A stretch of DNA of 64,000 nucleotides from Alterisphingorhabdus sp038748365 (GCA_038748365.1 JBCDIZ010000007.1:98900-162899), one strand, 5' to 3'. Positions 24,324 to 33,524 are shown, numbered from the stretch's first letter. Numbers and translations are program-made. The notes: generated from the letters alone by a model not told the origin.

Positions 24324-25193
24324 TTACTTATAAGCCGGTTCATCCCACCAGGGGAAGAAGTCAGGCAAATCTGTCGACACCTTGTCGGGATAGTCAGCAG
24401 TGCGCTTTTCCAAAAAGCTGGCGATGCCTTCTTTCGCATCCGCAGAGCGGGCGCGGGTGTAGATGGCACGGCTGTCGACCCGATGGGCCATCATCGGATG
24501 ATCTTCAGAAGACAAGCGCCATAGCATCGCGCGGGTCATCGCTACCGAAACCGGGGCGGTATTATCGGCAATTTCGCGCGCCAATGCCATCGCCGCCGGG
24601 AGCAGATCATCGGGCGCATGGATGGAGCGGATCAACCCGCCTGCTTGCGCCTCTTCTGCTCCGAACACCCGCCCGGTCATGCACCATTCCATCGCCTGCT
24701 GCATGCCGACAAGACGTGGCAGGAACCAGCTTGATGCCGCCTCTGGTACGATACCGCGGCGGGCAAAAACGAAACCGAATTTCGCCTTTTCGCTGGCGAG
24801 GCGAAAGTCCATTGCCAGTTGCATAGTCGCGCCAATACCCACTGCAGCGCCATTAACCGCCGCGATAACCGGCTTTTTGCATTGAAAGATACGCAGCGTA
24901 AGCCGCCCGCCACCATCGCGAACACGCTCATCCGACAGATCGGGCACTTCATCACCGCTGGCAAAAACCTGACGGCCATCATCGGGCGTCAGATCAGCCC
25001 CGGCGCAGAACGCTTTGCCTTCACCGGTGACGATCACCGCCCGCACCGCATCATCCGCATCAGCAGCGTCAAAGGCAGCACACATTTCCTGCTGCATAGT
25101 GCGGGTATAAGCGTTCATCTTGTCCGGGCGATCGAGGGTGATGGTGGCGATACCATCGGCCACATTATAGAGGATCTGGGTGTAGTCGGTCAT
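24324..25193 (-). CDS. Enoyl-CoA hydratase/isomerase family protein
   Basis: This 289-residue crotonase-fold protein has the oxyanion-hole segments GEGKAFCAGADLTPDDG and VNGAAVGIGATMQLAMDF. The family glutamates are not in their classical places: the GxGCEL-like site reads GIGATMQL, while PEAASSWFLPRL carries an acid further on. That pattern is seen in a branch of the family of uncertain reaction. It should hydrate or isomerise an enoyl-CoA in the cytoplasm. The neighbouring SDR and thiolase on the same strand would complete a beta-oxidation cycle. Confidence 0.9.
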   Translation of the reverse strand: MTDYTQILYNVADGIATITLDRPDKMNAYTRTMQQEMCAAFDAADADDAVRAVIVTGEGKAFCAGADLTPDDGRQVFASGDEVPDLSDERVRDGGGRLTLRIFQCKKPVIAAVNGAAVGIGATMQLAMDFRLASEKAKFGFVFARRGIVPEAASSWFLPRLVGMQQAMEWCMTGRVFGAEEAQAGGLIRSIHAPDDLLPAAMALAREIADNTAPVSVAMTRAMLWRLSSEDHPMMAHRVDSRAIYTRARSADAKEGIASFLEKRTADYPDKVSTDLPDFFPWWDEPAYK

Positions 25194-25207
25194 ATTTGGC
25201 TCCTTAG

Positions 25208-25354
25208 CTCTCTCACCGCTTGTGGGGAGAGATACGGAGACTTGCGGCCATAGCTTTAGCGAAGGCGGCTAGTCGGAGTTGAGAGGGGCTGGCCACAGGT
25301 GCCGTGCCTGCGGATAGCCCCCTCTCCCAACCCTCTCCCCTGAAGGGGAGAGGG
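25208..25354. repeat. GC-rich palindromic repeat element, copy 3
   Basis: The left end is TCTCTCACCGCTTG-TGGGGAGAGA (25208-25231), an imperfect hairpin. The right end is CCCTCTCCCC-TGAA-GGGGAGAGGG (25331-25354), a perfect one. The element sits between the SDR stop and the enoyl-CoA hydratase start inside an apparent operon. It may weaken or separate their co-transcription. Confidence 0.78.
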
Positions 25355-25363
25355 CTATTGTTG

Positions 25364-26146
25364 TCACCGCGGCGCCATGCGGATACCGCCATCGAGGCGC
25401 ACATCTTCACCGTTGAAATAGCCGGTTTCAATCATGCACAAGGCCAGCTTGGCATATTCATCAGGAATACCCAGACGCGGCGGATGCGGCACCATTGCGC
25501 CCAGCGCGTCACGCACATTTTGTGGCGCGCCTGCGAGCAATGGTGTATCAAAAATGCCCGGCAATATGGTGTTCACCCGAATGCCCTCACGAGACAGATC
25601 GCGCGCGATCGGCAAGGTCATACCAACCACACCGCCCTTGGAAGCAGAATAAGCCGCCTGACCAATCTGACCGTCCTCGGCAGCGACAGAAGCTGTGTTG
25701 ACCATCGCACCACGGTCACCATCTTCCAGAGGATCGAGCGTCAGCATACCCGCCGCTGATTTGGCAATGCAGCGAAAGGTACCAATCAGGTTGACCTGAA
25801 TAACGAACTCAAATGCATCAAGCGGGAAATGCTTGATCGAACCATCTTCCTTGGAACGGCTAGCAGTCTTGATCGCATTACCGATCCCGGCGCAGTTCAC
25901 AAGGATGCGCTCCTGCCCATTGGCGGCGCGTGCCTTTTCAAAACCGTCATCGACACTGTCTTCCTCGGTGACATTCACCTTGCAGAATGTGCCGCCAAGC
26001 TCAGCCGCAAGAGCTTCACCTTTTTCTTCATTAAGATCGAACAGCGCGACTTTCACACCCTTTTCGGCGAGGCGCTTTGCGGTGGCCGCGCCAAGACCGG
26101 ATGCGCCACCGGTGATGACGGCTGAAATGCTGTTATTGAGTTCCAT
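25364..26146 (-). CDS. SDR, 3-hydroxyacyl-CoA dehydrogenase (HSD17B10-like)
   Basis: The 260-residue NAD-dependent SDR resembles type II 3-hydroxyacyl-CoA dehydrogenases. It has the cofactor motif TGGASGLGAATAKRLAEKG, NCAGIGNA, a catalytic Ser in VNTASVAAEDG and the AYSASKGG motif (Tyr and Lys), then VNTILPGIFDTPLL. The insertion around residues 90-110 fits that family rather than FabG. It would oxidise a 3-hydroxyacyl-CoA between the neighbouring hydratase and thiolase steps. Confidence 0.92.
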   Translation of the reverse strand: MELNNSISAVITGGASGLGAATAKRLAEKGVKVALFDLNEEKGEALAAELGGTFCKVNVTEEDSVDDGFEKARAANGQERILVNCAGIGNAIKTASRSKEDGSIKHFPLDAFEFVIQVNLIGTFRCIAKSAAGMLTLDPLEDGDRGAMVNTASVAAEDGQIGQAAYSASKGGVVGMTLPIARDLSREGIRVNTILPGIFDTPLLAGAPQNVRDALGAMVPHPPRLGIPDEYAKLALCMIETGYFNGEDVRLDGGIRMAPR

Positions 26147-26164
26147 AGTATTTCACTTTCCTAT

Positions 26165-26240
26165 CCGTTCGTGTCGAGCGAAGTCGAGACACGCTTATGG
26201 TGACGGTTGCCGGTCTCTCGACTACGCTCGAGACGAACGG
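26165..26240. repeat. GTCGAG-type inverted repeat, copy 1
   Basis: The 76-bp unit begins CCGTTCGTGTCGAGCG and ends in its near complement CGCTCGAGACGAACGG. Each arm is itself partly self-complementary (GTCGAGCGAAGTCGAGAC and TCTCGACTACGCTCGAGA). It lies between the thiolase stop and the SDR start. A longer relative is at 54918-55028. Confidence 0.78.
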
Positions 26241-26262
26241 CGTAAAATGTTTGTGATTCAGC

Positions 26263-27438
26263 TTATCCCAAACGCTCGATAATAGTGACATTGGCCTGGC
26301 CACCGCCTTCGCACATGGTCTGCAGGCCATATTTGCCGCCGCGTGCTTCCAGCGCATTGAGCAGGGTCGCCATCAGCTTGGTACCCGAAGCACCGAGCGG
26401 GTGGCCCAGTGCAATCGCGCCGCCATTGACGTTGAGCTTATCATGGCTGCCGCCGGTATGCTTCATCCAGGCCAGTGGCACCGGGGCAAAGGCTTCATTG
26501 ACCTCATAAACATCAATATCATCGATATTCATCCCCGCCCGCTCCAGCGCGCGGTCGGTAGCAAATAGCGGTTCTTCAAGCATGATCACCGGGTCGCCGC
26601 CGGTAACGGTAAGATTATGGATGCGCGCGCGCGGGGTCAGGCCATGGTCTTTCAGCGCCTGTTCGCTGACCACCAGCACTGCCGAGGCACCATCGCAAAT
26701 CTGGCTGGCATTGGCCGCCGAGATATAGCCATCTTCCTTGATCGTCTTGACCCCGGATATGCCTTCGAGCGAGGCGTCGAAGCGGATGCCTTCATCAACG
26801 GTGTGCATTTCCTCGCCTTCAGGGGTCTCGACCTTTACCGGTACGATTTCATTATCAAACGCGCCGTTTTCGGCCGCCTTGGCCGCGCGCTTATGGCTTT
26901 CCAGCGAATAGGCATCGAGATCGTCTTTCGACTGACCATATTTCTCGGCGATCATCTCGGCGCCGTCAAACTGGCTGAACATCACGCCGGGATAAGCCTC
27001 TTCCAGACGCTCCGACTTATAATTGCCCAGCCCCTCTTTCATAAACAGCGATGCGGTCGAGCCCATGGGCACGCGGGTCATGCTCTCAATGCCGCTGGCG
27101 AGCACCACATCCTGCGTGCCGGACATCACCGCCTGGGCGGCAAACTGGATCGATTGCTGCGAAGAACCACATTGCCGATCAATCGTCACGGCGGGGATGG
27201 AATCGGGCAAATTGGAAGCCAGCACCGCATTGCGGCCAATATCCATCGTCTGCTGCCCACCCTGCATCACACAGCCAGTGATAACGTCGTCAATCGCTTT
27301 GGTGTCAAAGTCGTTGCGCTCGCCAATCGCATCAAACACCGCCGCACCCAGATCCACCGGATGCACCCCGGCTAAACGCCCGCCGCGCCGACCACCTGCC
27401 GTACGCACAGCATCAACAATATACGCTTCCGCCATCAT
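26263..27438 (-). CDS. Thiolase (acetyl-CoA C-acyltransferase)
   Basis: From the chosen start the protein has 391 residues, normal for thiolases. The acyl-accepting Cys is Cys90 in DRQCGSSQQS, the His is about 346 in GGAIALGHPLGASG and the second Cys about 376 in TMCEGGGQA. It would cleave 3-ketoacyl-CoA or condense acetyl-CoA. I start at ATG 27438 because GGAG lies just upstream; the longer frame would read through the palindromic operator at 27461. It is the first gene of the thiolase-SDR-hydratase-TetR operon. Confidence 0.94.
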   Translation of the reverse strand: MMAEAYIVDAVRTAGGRRGGRLAGVHPVDLGAAVFDAIGERNDFDTKAIDDVITGCVMQGGQQTMDIGRNAVLASNLPDSIPAVTIDRQCGSSQQSIQFAAQAVMSGTQDVVLASGIESMTRVPMGSTASLFMKEGLGNYKSERLEEAYPGVMFSQFDGAEMIAEKYGQSKDDLDAYSLESHKRAAKAAENGAFDNEIVPVKVETPEGEEMHTVDEGIRFDASLEGISGVKTIKEDGYISAANASQICDGASAVLVVSEQALKDHGLTPRARIHNLTVTGGDPVIMLEEPLFATDRALERAGMNIDDIDVYEVNEAFAPVPLAWMKHTGGSHDKLNVNGGAIALGHPLGASGTKLMATLLNALEARGGKYGLQTMCEGGGQANVTIIERLG

Positions 27439-27460
27439 GATTCTCCTATGTGTTTTTAAA

Positions 27461-27478
27461 TTTAATCGAACGATTAAA
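27461..27478. promoter_or_regulatory. Operator-like palindrome TTTAATCG-AA-CGATTAAA before the thiolase operon
   Basis: Two perfect 8-bp arms flank AA, 22 bases before the thiolase ATG. The same palindrome with two changes lies before the acyl-CoA ligase at 35122. The form suits a TetR dimer, most simply the one encoded at 23658. Confidence 0.7.
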
Positions 27479-27589
27479 CTGCACACAGGATGCGGTCAAT
27501 GGGCTGCGAGGCAAAAACGCAGATACCGAAGCAGCGTGAAACGAAGAGAGAGGAAACCATGACGCACGGCCAATGGCCCACATAAGCGT

Positions 27590-28420
27590 TCAGACCGGCC
27601 AGATAGGTTTACCAGCAAGCGCTTGTACGAACAACGCAATAGCCGCCACAAGCTGTAATATGGTTGCGCCACCAACAACCAGTATAGAGTTCCAGCCCAA
27701 TCGATCTGCCAACCAGCCAGCAAATGGAACAGTCTGCATCATGTGCAGAGCGACGAAATGGGCTGGGCGTAAGTCACCATATTCTCGGCTCCAGCCGAAA
27801 AAGGGTACGACTACTCCACCACCTTCTAGAGGTGCACCAATATAACGTCCATTATCGGACAAATAGGATGTGAAATACAGTGTTGCGGCAAAACCAGTGG
27901 CCAATCCAACGACCGAGCCTAACCATAAACCGCGGGATTTTCGCTCTGCTTTGCGCCATAGTTGGACGGCGAGCACCGCAGCTGATGACACGATCATCAC
28001 CGCGCCAACACCCATTGCGATATAGATGGCGGTTTCTAAAGGCGTGTCAAAATTGTAATGCGAACGGCGTCCGCGAGAGGCCTGTATAATGATATAGATG
28101 GTCTCCGCGATGAAAGCCCCTGCAGCGAGATAAGCGGTAATGCGCATCACCCAGCCATTTCGCGTTTCTGCTGGGAGCATTTGCGCCAACACAGCCAGCG
28201 TTATGAAGTGCAGGGCGAGCGAAATGTTGAACTTTTGTGGCTTGGTCCAGATCGCGCTGCTGTCAAGCAGCCGGTTATCGACAATCCAAGCAGGCAAAAG
28301 CACAGCAAAGCAAGCAAGTGCAAAGAGCACACAAGTAATGTAGATCCGCGTAACCTGATCATTAGGTAATGCTGTCCATGGCTGGCGCAGGTGCGTAGGG
28401 TGAGATGATATAGCAGTCAC
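27590..28420 (-). CDS. Seven-helix membrane protein of unknown function
   Basis: The 276-residue product has about seven hydrophobic segments, starting with IYITCVLFALACFAVLL and ending with GGATILQLVAAIALFVQAL. Between the first two lies a conserved-looking WTKPQKFNISLALHF segment. No domain is recognised. Its start overlaps the end of the upstream ABA4-like gene by four bases, implying translational coupling. GC content looks lower than in the flanking metabolic genes. Function could involve envelope or pigment lipids given its partner, but this is a guess. Confidence 0.75.
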   Translation of the reverse strand: MTAISSHPTHLRQPWTALPNDQVTRIYITCVLFALACFAVLLPAWIVDNRLLDSSAIWTKPQKFNISLALHFITLAVLAQMLPAETRNGWVMRITAYLAAGAFIAETIYIIIQASRGRRSHYNFDTPLETAIYIAMGVGAVMIVSSAAVLAVQLWRKAERKSRGLWLGSVVGLATGFAATLYFTSYLSDNGRYIGAPLEGGGVVVPFFGWSREYGDLRPAHFVALHMMQTVPFAGWLADRLGWNSILVVGGATILQLVAAIALFVQALAGKPIWPV

Positions 28421-28854
28421 GACATAGCCTTTATGTCTCGAGTGAAGTGTAGGCGGATGAGAAGAAAGAGCGCCAAACCAACCGGGCCAAACATTAAGGT
28501 CGCGGCGAAGATAGGTGCTTGGAACAGACGAGATAGGCCAATTTCATCGGCTGATCTGGCGATCCAAGCACCTACAAAAAGGTCAAAGGCGAGGTAATGG
28601 ACCCAACCTGCCAATAGCAATTCCTCCTGACTGAAAAGCGCCCTCACCTTTGCCAATGAGCTATAGCCACCGCCTTCAACAGTGAAAAAATTCGCCAGGA
28701 TCAAACCAGCATAAAGGAGACTTAAAGCCAGCGGGATGATGTAGCCAGGCACCCAATTGAGCAGTTGCCATCGCCTCGGCAAAAATACCAGGGTGAACCA
28801 ACCCAGCATGGCCAATTGCCCGGCCCAATCAAATAACTGTGAATTTGAAAGCAT
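28417..28854 (-). CDS. ABA4-like (DUF4281) membrane protein
   Basis: The 145-residue four-helix protein has the ABA4-like family pattern, with ELLLAGWVHYLAFDLFVG in the third helix and PVGLALFLLIR near the end. The plant relative is needed for neoxanthin synthesis; bacterial members have no settled role. It overlaps the seven-helix gene by four bases. The MipA gene is 94 bases upstream on the same strand. Confidence 0.85.
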   Translation of the reverse strand: MLSNSQLFDWAGQLAMLGWFTLVFLPRRWQLLNWVPGYIIPLALSLLYAGLILANFFTVEGGGYSSLAKVRALFSQEELLLAGWVHYLAFDLFVGAWIARSADEIGLSRLFQAPIFAATLMFGPVGLALFLLIRLHFTRDIKAMS

Positions 28855-28947
28855 TGAGCGTCTCGTCGATGTGGTTGAAAATCACTAAGCCCATGCTGCT
28901 GCAGGTGAGAGAATGGGGTCTCCTCTCACCCGCGTGCATCTGCTTGT

Positions 28948-29841
28948 TTAGAAAGTGTAGCTGAGAAACAGCCCGGCCATGAACTGGTTTTCTGAACCAC
29001 GTTCCTGAACCAATGGGCTATCAGCGATATCGCCCACTAGACGATCATAGTTTGCAAAGAAGAAGATAGCAAAACGCTGATTAAGTGGCTTAGCAAAAGT
29101 AAGGTCAAGGCCAATGCTGTTTAGACCGCCATCTGCTTCAAAAGTGTCTAGGCCAGAGGCGGCTGACGCTTCTGGTGTTATCCCGAAGAAAGCGTTGTTA
29201 TAATCGCTATCGGCAAAGCTGAGCGAAGGGCCAACTGTAAGGAAAGCGCCCGTTTTGCCGAGGGCAAGGCGCGTATTGTACGTCGCACTAAGCGACCCGA
29301 CCAAACTTTCATGGCCGTTGATACCATTACGCAATTCGGCTTGAAGCCTTATCGGCCCGGTTTGATAGCGTACAAAACCACCAAGCTCTGCAGTGATACC
29401 GATTTCGTCCAGGCCATCCAGTTCATCAGTCTCTCCGCCTATGATCGCAAAAGGCATCGCACCTTCAGAATCGCGACCAAAATCAACCCGTGCCACTGGG
29501 CCGGCAGAAAAACCGCCGGTACGAATAGCAGAGACTTCGATACCCTGAATGCTGGCATCGAGGATGTCTTTATAGCGGACCTGTATATTGGGCAGCAGCG
29601 CAACGAGATACTCATCATCACCAGGATAGTTTGGCATTACCAAAGAGCCAGCGCTGAGCGTAAACTGCCAGTCATCCTTTACAATGCCTTCCTCACTTTC
29701 AATCTGGGCCCGTGCGGAAGGTTGAACAGGCGACTGCTGCGCCAATGCGGTAGATGGAATGAAAATACTACCAAAGATGGCAAGCAAAAAAGAAATGAGC
29801 AGGATCCGATTTCCGAGCATATATTGTGATATCATGGACAT
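28948..29841 (-). CDS. MipA/OmpV-family outer-membrane protein
   Basis: The product is about 297 residues with a signal peptide (LAIFGSIFIPSTALAQ) and an outer-membrane beta-barrel ending in a terminal aromatic (FLSYTF). The segments VKDDWQFTLSAGSLVMPNYPGDDEY and LLPNIQVRYKD mark the MipA/OmpV family, associated with murein-enzyme scaffolding or channel roles. I choose ATG 29841 with AAGGAAG upstream over an upstream in-frame ATG at 29889. It is divergent from a TetR gene whose operators lie in between. Confidence 0.9.
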   Translation of the reverse strand: MSMISQYMLGNRILLISFLLAIFGSIFIPSTALAQQSPVQPSARAQIESEEGIVKDDWQFTLSAGSLVMPNYPGDDEYLVALLPNIQVRYKDILDASIQGIEVSAIRTGGFSAGPVARVDFGRDSEGAMPFAIIGGETDELDGLDEIGITAELGGFVRYQTGPIRLQAELRNGINGHESLVGSLSATYNTRLALGKTGAFLTVGPSLSFADSDYNNAFFGITPEASAASGLDTFEADGGLNSIGLDLTFAKPLNQRFAIFFFANYDRLVGDIADSPLVQERGSENQFMAGLFLSYTF

Positions 29842-29967
29842 TATACTTCCTTGTTTTCCGCTTTGCGGAGAGGTTGGTTCGGGCAGCACAAAACATCCAC
29901 CGCATGGTGGATTTATGATCTTGCTTGAGATGCGAGGCTTGAGGCACTATGCGCTCTTACCACCAAC

Positions 29968-30021
29968 TTTACAGTGTCAAGCTGGATAGGGGTTAGATAG
30001 AGGATGGCTTTACAGTGTCAA
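29968..30021. promoter_or_regulatory. Two copies of TTTACAGTGTCAA, TetR operator candidates
   Basis: The 13-base near-palindrome TTTACAGTGTCAA (one mismatch) occurs exactly twice, at 29968-29980 and 30009-30021, 41 bp apart. The second covers the proposed GTG start of the TetR gene. The arrangement suggests autorepression and control of the divergent MipA gene. Confidence 0.6.
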
Positions 30022-30632
30022 GCAAAAATTCGGGCGAGCAGAACCATCATGATCAAAAGGCCAAGATTTCCCGGGATTTGAGGGAAGAGCTAATTGATGC
30101 TGCTCTGGCAATTCTGGCAGAGGATGGCTTGGAACACCTGTCTTTGCGCAAGGTTGCCGCGCGCGTTGGCGTAAGCCATGCTGCCCCTGCACATCACTTT
30201 ACCGGGCTGCCAGAATTGCTGGGATGTGTCTGCAAAGTAGGCTTTGAGAATCTTGCGAAAGCGATGCGAGAACGCCTCGATGTCGCAAATGACGACCCTC
30301 ATTCACATTTGATTGCGGCTGGTGAGGGTTATGTGAACTTTGCACGACAGAATGCTGGATTGATCTCGCTTATGTTCAATGCAGGTCGGGAAAAAGTGGA
30401 GAAGTCGGCTTTCGGCGGTTCTGGTCAGGAAACTTATAGTCTTCTCAAACAGGTAAGTGCGCCATTTGAACCGGTAGGTGCTGAACCAGATTCAACCGAG
30501 ACGCTCATTTGGTCAGTTGTGCACGGTTTTGCTTTCCTCCACATCGGAGGACGCTTTGATAACTCTGGGCGCTCTACCGCCGAGCCGCAAATTGCGGATA
30601 TTTTACCCCGTTTGAAGCTGCGCCAGGGCTAA
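30015..30632 (+). CDS. TetR-family regulator divergent from MipA
   Basis: The 205-residue protein has a TetR helix-turn-helix (LREELIDAALAILAEDG, LSLRKVAARVGVSHAAPAHH) and a C-terminal ligand domain of the WHG-like type (NAGLISLMFNAG, VVHGFAFLHIGGRF). No ATG is available in frame before the domain. GTG 30015 is the likely start; AGAGG lies 12 bases upstream, a weak placement. A repeated 13-base palindrome overlaps this start, so it probably represses itself and perhaps the MipA gene. Confidence 0.86.
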   Translation: MSSKNSGEQNHHDQKAKISRDLREELIDAALAILAEDGLEHLSLRKVAARVGVSHAAPAHHFTGLPELLGCVCKVGFENLAKAMRERLDVANDDPHSHLIAAGEGYVNFARQNAGLISLMFNAGREKVEKSAFGGSGQETYSLLKQVSAPFEPVGAEPDSTETLIWSVVHGFAFLHIGGRFDNSGRSTAEPQIADILPRLKLRQG

Positions 30633-30679
30633 GAAACGGCATATCAGGGCCCATCAATCGATACCAAATAACCCAATCA

Positions 30680-30709
30680 AAAAGGGAGCCGTTTGAGAGG
30701 CTCCCTTTT
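30680..30709. terminator. Bidirectional rho-independent terminator
   Basis: AAAAGGGAGCC, an eight-base loop and GGCTCCCTTTT form a perfect 11-bp inverted repeat with A/T tails on both sides. It lies between the convergent ends of the TetR gene and the aldehyde dehydrogenase gene and can serve both. Confidence 0.88.
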
Positions 30710-30734
30710 CATTCATATAGCTATCGAGGTCGCT

Positions 30735-32162
30735 TTACGCAGCCGCTTCGCGTTTCACCGTAATCACTTGCGGATAAGTGAATTCGAGCAACCCTTCCTT
30801 GCCATATTCAGCGCCAAAGCCGGATTGCTTGTGGCCGCCAAACGGTACGAAGGGCGACAGGTGCATAAATTCATTCACCCAGACGGTGCCGGTTTCCATC
30901 TGCTCGGCGACTTCGACGCCTTTGTCGACATCCGAGGTCCACACCGCGCCGGCAAGGCCATATTCGGACGCATTGGCGCGTTCGATGGCTTCATCGACGG
31001 TGGAGAATTTCATCAGCGGCATCACTGGGCCGAACTGCTCCTCGGCAACGATGCGCGCGTCTTCGGGCGGGTTGTCGAGGATGGTAATTGGCACATAATA
31101 GCCGGTGCCTGATGGATCACCCTCATCACCGCCGACCAGGAACTGATAGCCATTGTCTTTGGCGTCCTGGATCAGCTCGAGCACGCGCTCATATTGCTTT
31201 TTGTTCTGGATCGGGCCAACTGCTGTGCCCTGTTGCGCGCCGTCGCCGACTTTCACATGCTTGGCATATTCGGCAATCGCTGCGGAGAGATCATCATAGA
31301 TATCCTCATGTATATAGATGCGTTTGGCGGCGATGCAGACCTGTCCGGCATTGGTGAAGCTCGACCAGAACAGCTGCTCAGCGACCTTTGCGACATCGGC
31401 ATCGGGCAGCACGATGGAGGCGTCATTACCGCCCAGCTCCAGCGTGATGCGTTTCAGGTCCTTCGACGCGCCTTCCATGATCTTCTTGCCCGTAGCGGTG
31501 GAGCCGGTGAAGGTGATCTTGTCGATATCGGGATGCTCGGTGATCAGCGGGCCGAGATTGTCCTCACCAGTGATGATGTTGACCACGCCAGCGGGCACCA
31601 CATCCTTGATCAGCTCGGCCAGACGCAAAGTCGCCAGCGGCGTGAAGGGCGACGGTTTGAGCACAATGGTGCAACCTGAAACCAGCGCCGGGGCGATTTT
31701 CTGCACCGCCATCATCACTGGGAAGTTCCACGGCACGATACCGCCGACCACGCCGACGGGCACGCGGCGGGTGCGCGACAGGCGGGCATCGCTGTCCTCA
31801 TTGACTTCATCGTCGAGCGTCAGCGTCGCCTGCGCGCCGGACATGGCCGCGGCGCCGCCAATCTCCTGCTGCGCCTGTGCATGCGGCTTGCCCTGCTCAC
31901 TGGTGAGCAGGCGGAATAACTCGTCCATATTGTCGCTGATCGCCTTGGAGATGCCCTGCACCACCTTCTGGCGCTCCTCAATCGGGGTTTTCGACCAGCT
32001 CTTGAACGCGGCGCGTGCAGCGGCAACGGCCTGATCGAGTTCTGCGGCACCACAGCTGGGCACCAGACCAATGACTTCTTCATTGGCCGGGTTGAGCACT
32101 TCGAGTGTGGTGTCGGTGGAGACCATCTCGCCATTGATCAGATTTTTATAGAGTGTTGTCAT
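30735..32162 (-). CDS. NAD(P)-dependent aldehyde dehydrogenase
   Basis: The 475-residue protein is a full-length ALDH. It has GGIVPWNFPVMMAVQKIAPA, the ITFTGSTATGKKIM cofactor loop, the general base Glu in ITLELGGNDASIV, the catalytic Cys in NAGQVCIAAKRIYI and the late EEQFGPVMPLMKF segment. It oxidises an aldehyde to an acid. It follows the P450 gene by 21 bases and the acyl-CoA ligase lies first in the operon, so together they could hydroxylate, oxidise and CoA-activate an alkyl side chain. Confidence 0.94.
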   Translation of the reverse strand: MTTLYKNLINGEMVSTDTTLEVLNPANEEVIGLVPSCGAAELDQAVAAARAAFKSWSKTPIEERQKVVQGISKAISDNMDELFRLLTSEQGKPHAQAQQEIGGAAAMSGAQATLTLDDEVNEDSDARLSRTRRVPVGVVGGIVPWNFPVMMAVQKIAPALVSGCTIVLKPSPFTPLATLRLAELIKDVVPAGVVNIITGEDNLGPLITEHPDIDKITFTGSTATGKKIMEGASKDLKRITLELGGNDASIVLPDADVAKVAEQLFWSSFTNAGQVCIAAKRIYIHEDIYDDLSAAIAEYAKHVKVGDGAQQGTAVGPIQNKKQYERVLELIQDAKDNGYQFLVGGDEGDPSGTGYYVPITILDNPPEDARIVAEEQFGPVMPLMKFSTVDEAIERANASEYGLAGAVWTSDVDKGVEVAEQMETGTVWVNEFMHLSPFVPFGGHKQSGFGAEYGKEGLLEFTYPQVITVKREAAA

Positions 32163-32183
32163 TGTCGCTCTCCTTGGGGAATT

Positions 32184-33494
32184 TTAGCTTGCGGTAATTT
32201 TCAGCGGTAATGTCTTGAGGCCACCGACAAAGATCGACTTGGCCCGTTGCGGTTCACCTGCCAGTTCGAGTCTCTCTATACGGTCCAGCAGGGCGTTAAA
32301 CAATATCCGCATCTCCAGCCGTGCCAGATGCAGGCCGAGACACTGATGCGCGCCGGCGCCGAATGCCAGATGGCGATTGGGCGAGCGCGCGGCATCAAAA
32401 CTGCGCGGGTCGTCAAACACCGCCGGATCATGATTGGCGGCGATATAGTTGATCATCAGCCAGTCACCCTTGGCGATCGGCACGCCGCCAATCTCGCAAT
32501 CTTCTGCCGCGGTGCGCATAAAATGCTGTACAGGCGTGGTCCAGCGGATGGCTTCCTCGACAATGCCGGGGAGCAGCGAACGGTCTTCCCTTACTCGCGC
32601 CCATTGCTCCGGGTCCTGCGCCAGAGCCTGCATTGCCCCGGCAGTCGAAGCCGAAGTGGTATCATGCCCGGCGGTAGCAACGATGATATAATAGCCCGCC
32701 ATTTCCCGATCGCCCAGCGGCTCACCATCGACAGTAGCATTGGCAATAACGCTGGCGACATCATTGGTCGGGTTGGCGCGTTTCTCGGCGGTGACCTGAG
32801 CAAAATAGGCTTCAAACGCGGTCACCGAACCAGAGACAATCTGGATAATCTGTTCCTCTGTCATATTGGCCATGCCACTGCCCGACAGATCCTCATCCTG
32901 CCCGCCGAACATCTGCTGGGTGAGGAACAGCATCCGCTCCTCATCCTCTTCGGGCACACCCAATATCTGCATCACCACATGCAACGGATAGGGCGCCGCG
33001 ACCGCTTCGACGAAATCCACTTCGGGTCCATTGGCGATCAGCCGATCGACAGTCTTCTTCGCCAGCGCTTGTATCTCTGCTTCCAGCGTTTTCAGGTTCT
33101 TGGGCATAAACCATTGCTGGGTGAGCTTGCGATATTTCATATGAATTGGCGCATCGAACACCACCAGCGAGTCCACCAGCATATTGCTGCCGGTGGCCTG
33201 GCGTGAGAATTCCGTCATTTTCTTGCTGGCAAAGACCACGGGGCGCGGATTGTTGAGGAAACCGGCATTATCCTTGGAGATGCGCATCACATCCTCATAG
33301 CGGGTGACCAGCCAGAATGGATCGAAACTATCATCGCTGGCGACCATCCGGCCAACAGGCATATGCTCGCGCAGCCAGTCAAACTGGTCGAGCGCACTCT
33401 CCCAGTCGGCATAGGTCTCCGGCAGCAAAACCGCCTCGGCCCGATCTGCCGGGATGACTGGGCCCTGTGTAATGTCTTCCACCTGACTCGCCAT
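32184..33494 (-). CDS. Cytochrome P450
   Basis: The 436-residue soluble bacterial P450 has the I-helix AGHDTTSAS, the ExxR motif in EEAIRWTTPVQHF and the haem-binding LAFGAGAHQCLGLHLARL, where Cys binds iron. It would hydroxylate a hydrophobic substrate using a separate ferredoxin and reductase; none is encoded nearby. The gap to the acyl-CoA ligase is 30 bases and to the aldehyde dehydrogenase 21. The operon setting suggests terminal hydroxylation of an alkyl or terpenoid chain. Confidence 0.95.
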   Translation of the reverse strand: MASQVEDITQGPVIPADRAEAVLLPETYADWESALDQFDWLREHMPVGRMVASDDSFDPFWLVTRYEDVMRISKDNAGFLNNPRPVVFASKKMTEFSRQATGSNMLVDSLVVFDAPIHMKYRKLTQQWFMPKNLKTLEAEIQALAKKTVDRLIANGPEVDFVEAVAAPYPLHVVMQILGVPEEDEERMLFLTQQMFGGQDEDLSGSGMANMTEEQIIQIVSGSVTAFEAYFAQVTAEKRANPTNDVASVIANATVDGEPLGDREMAGYYIIVATAGHDTTSASTAGAMQALAQDPEQWARVREDRSLLPGIVEEAIRWTTPVQHFMRTAAEDCEIGGVPIAKGDWLMINYIAANHDPAVFDDPRSFDAARSPNRHLAFGAGAHQCLGLHLARLEMRILFNALLDRIERLELAGEPQRAKSIFVGGLKTLPLKITAS

Positions 33495-33524
33495 CGCCGC
33501 TATCCTCTCTCCATCATTTCGCGC

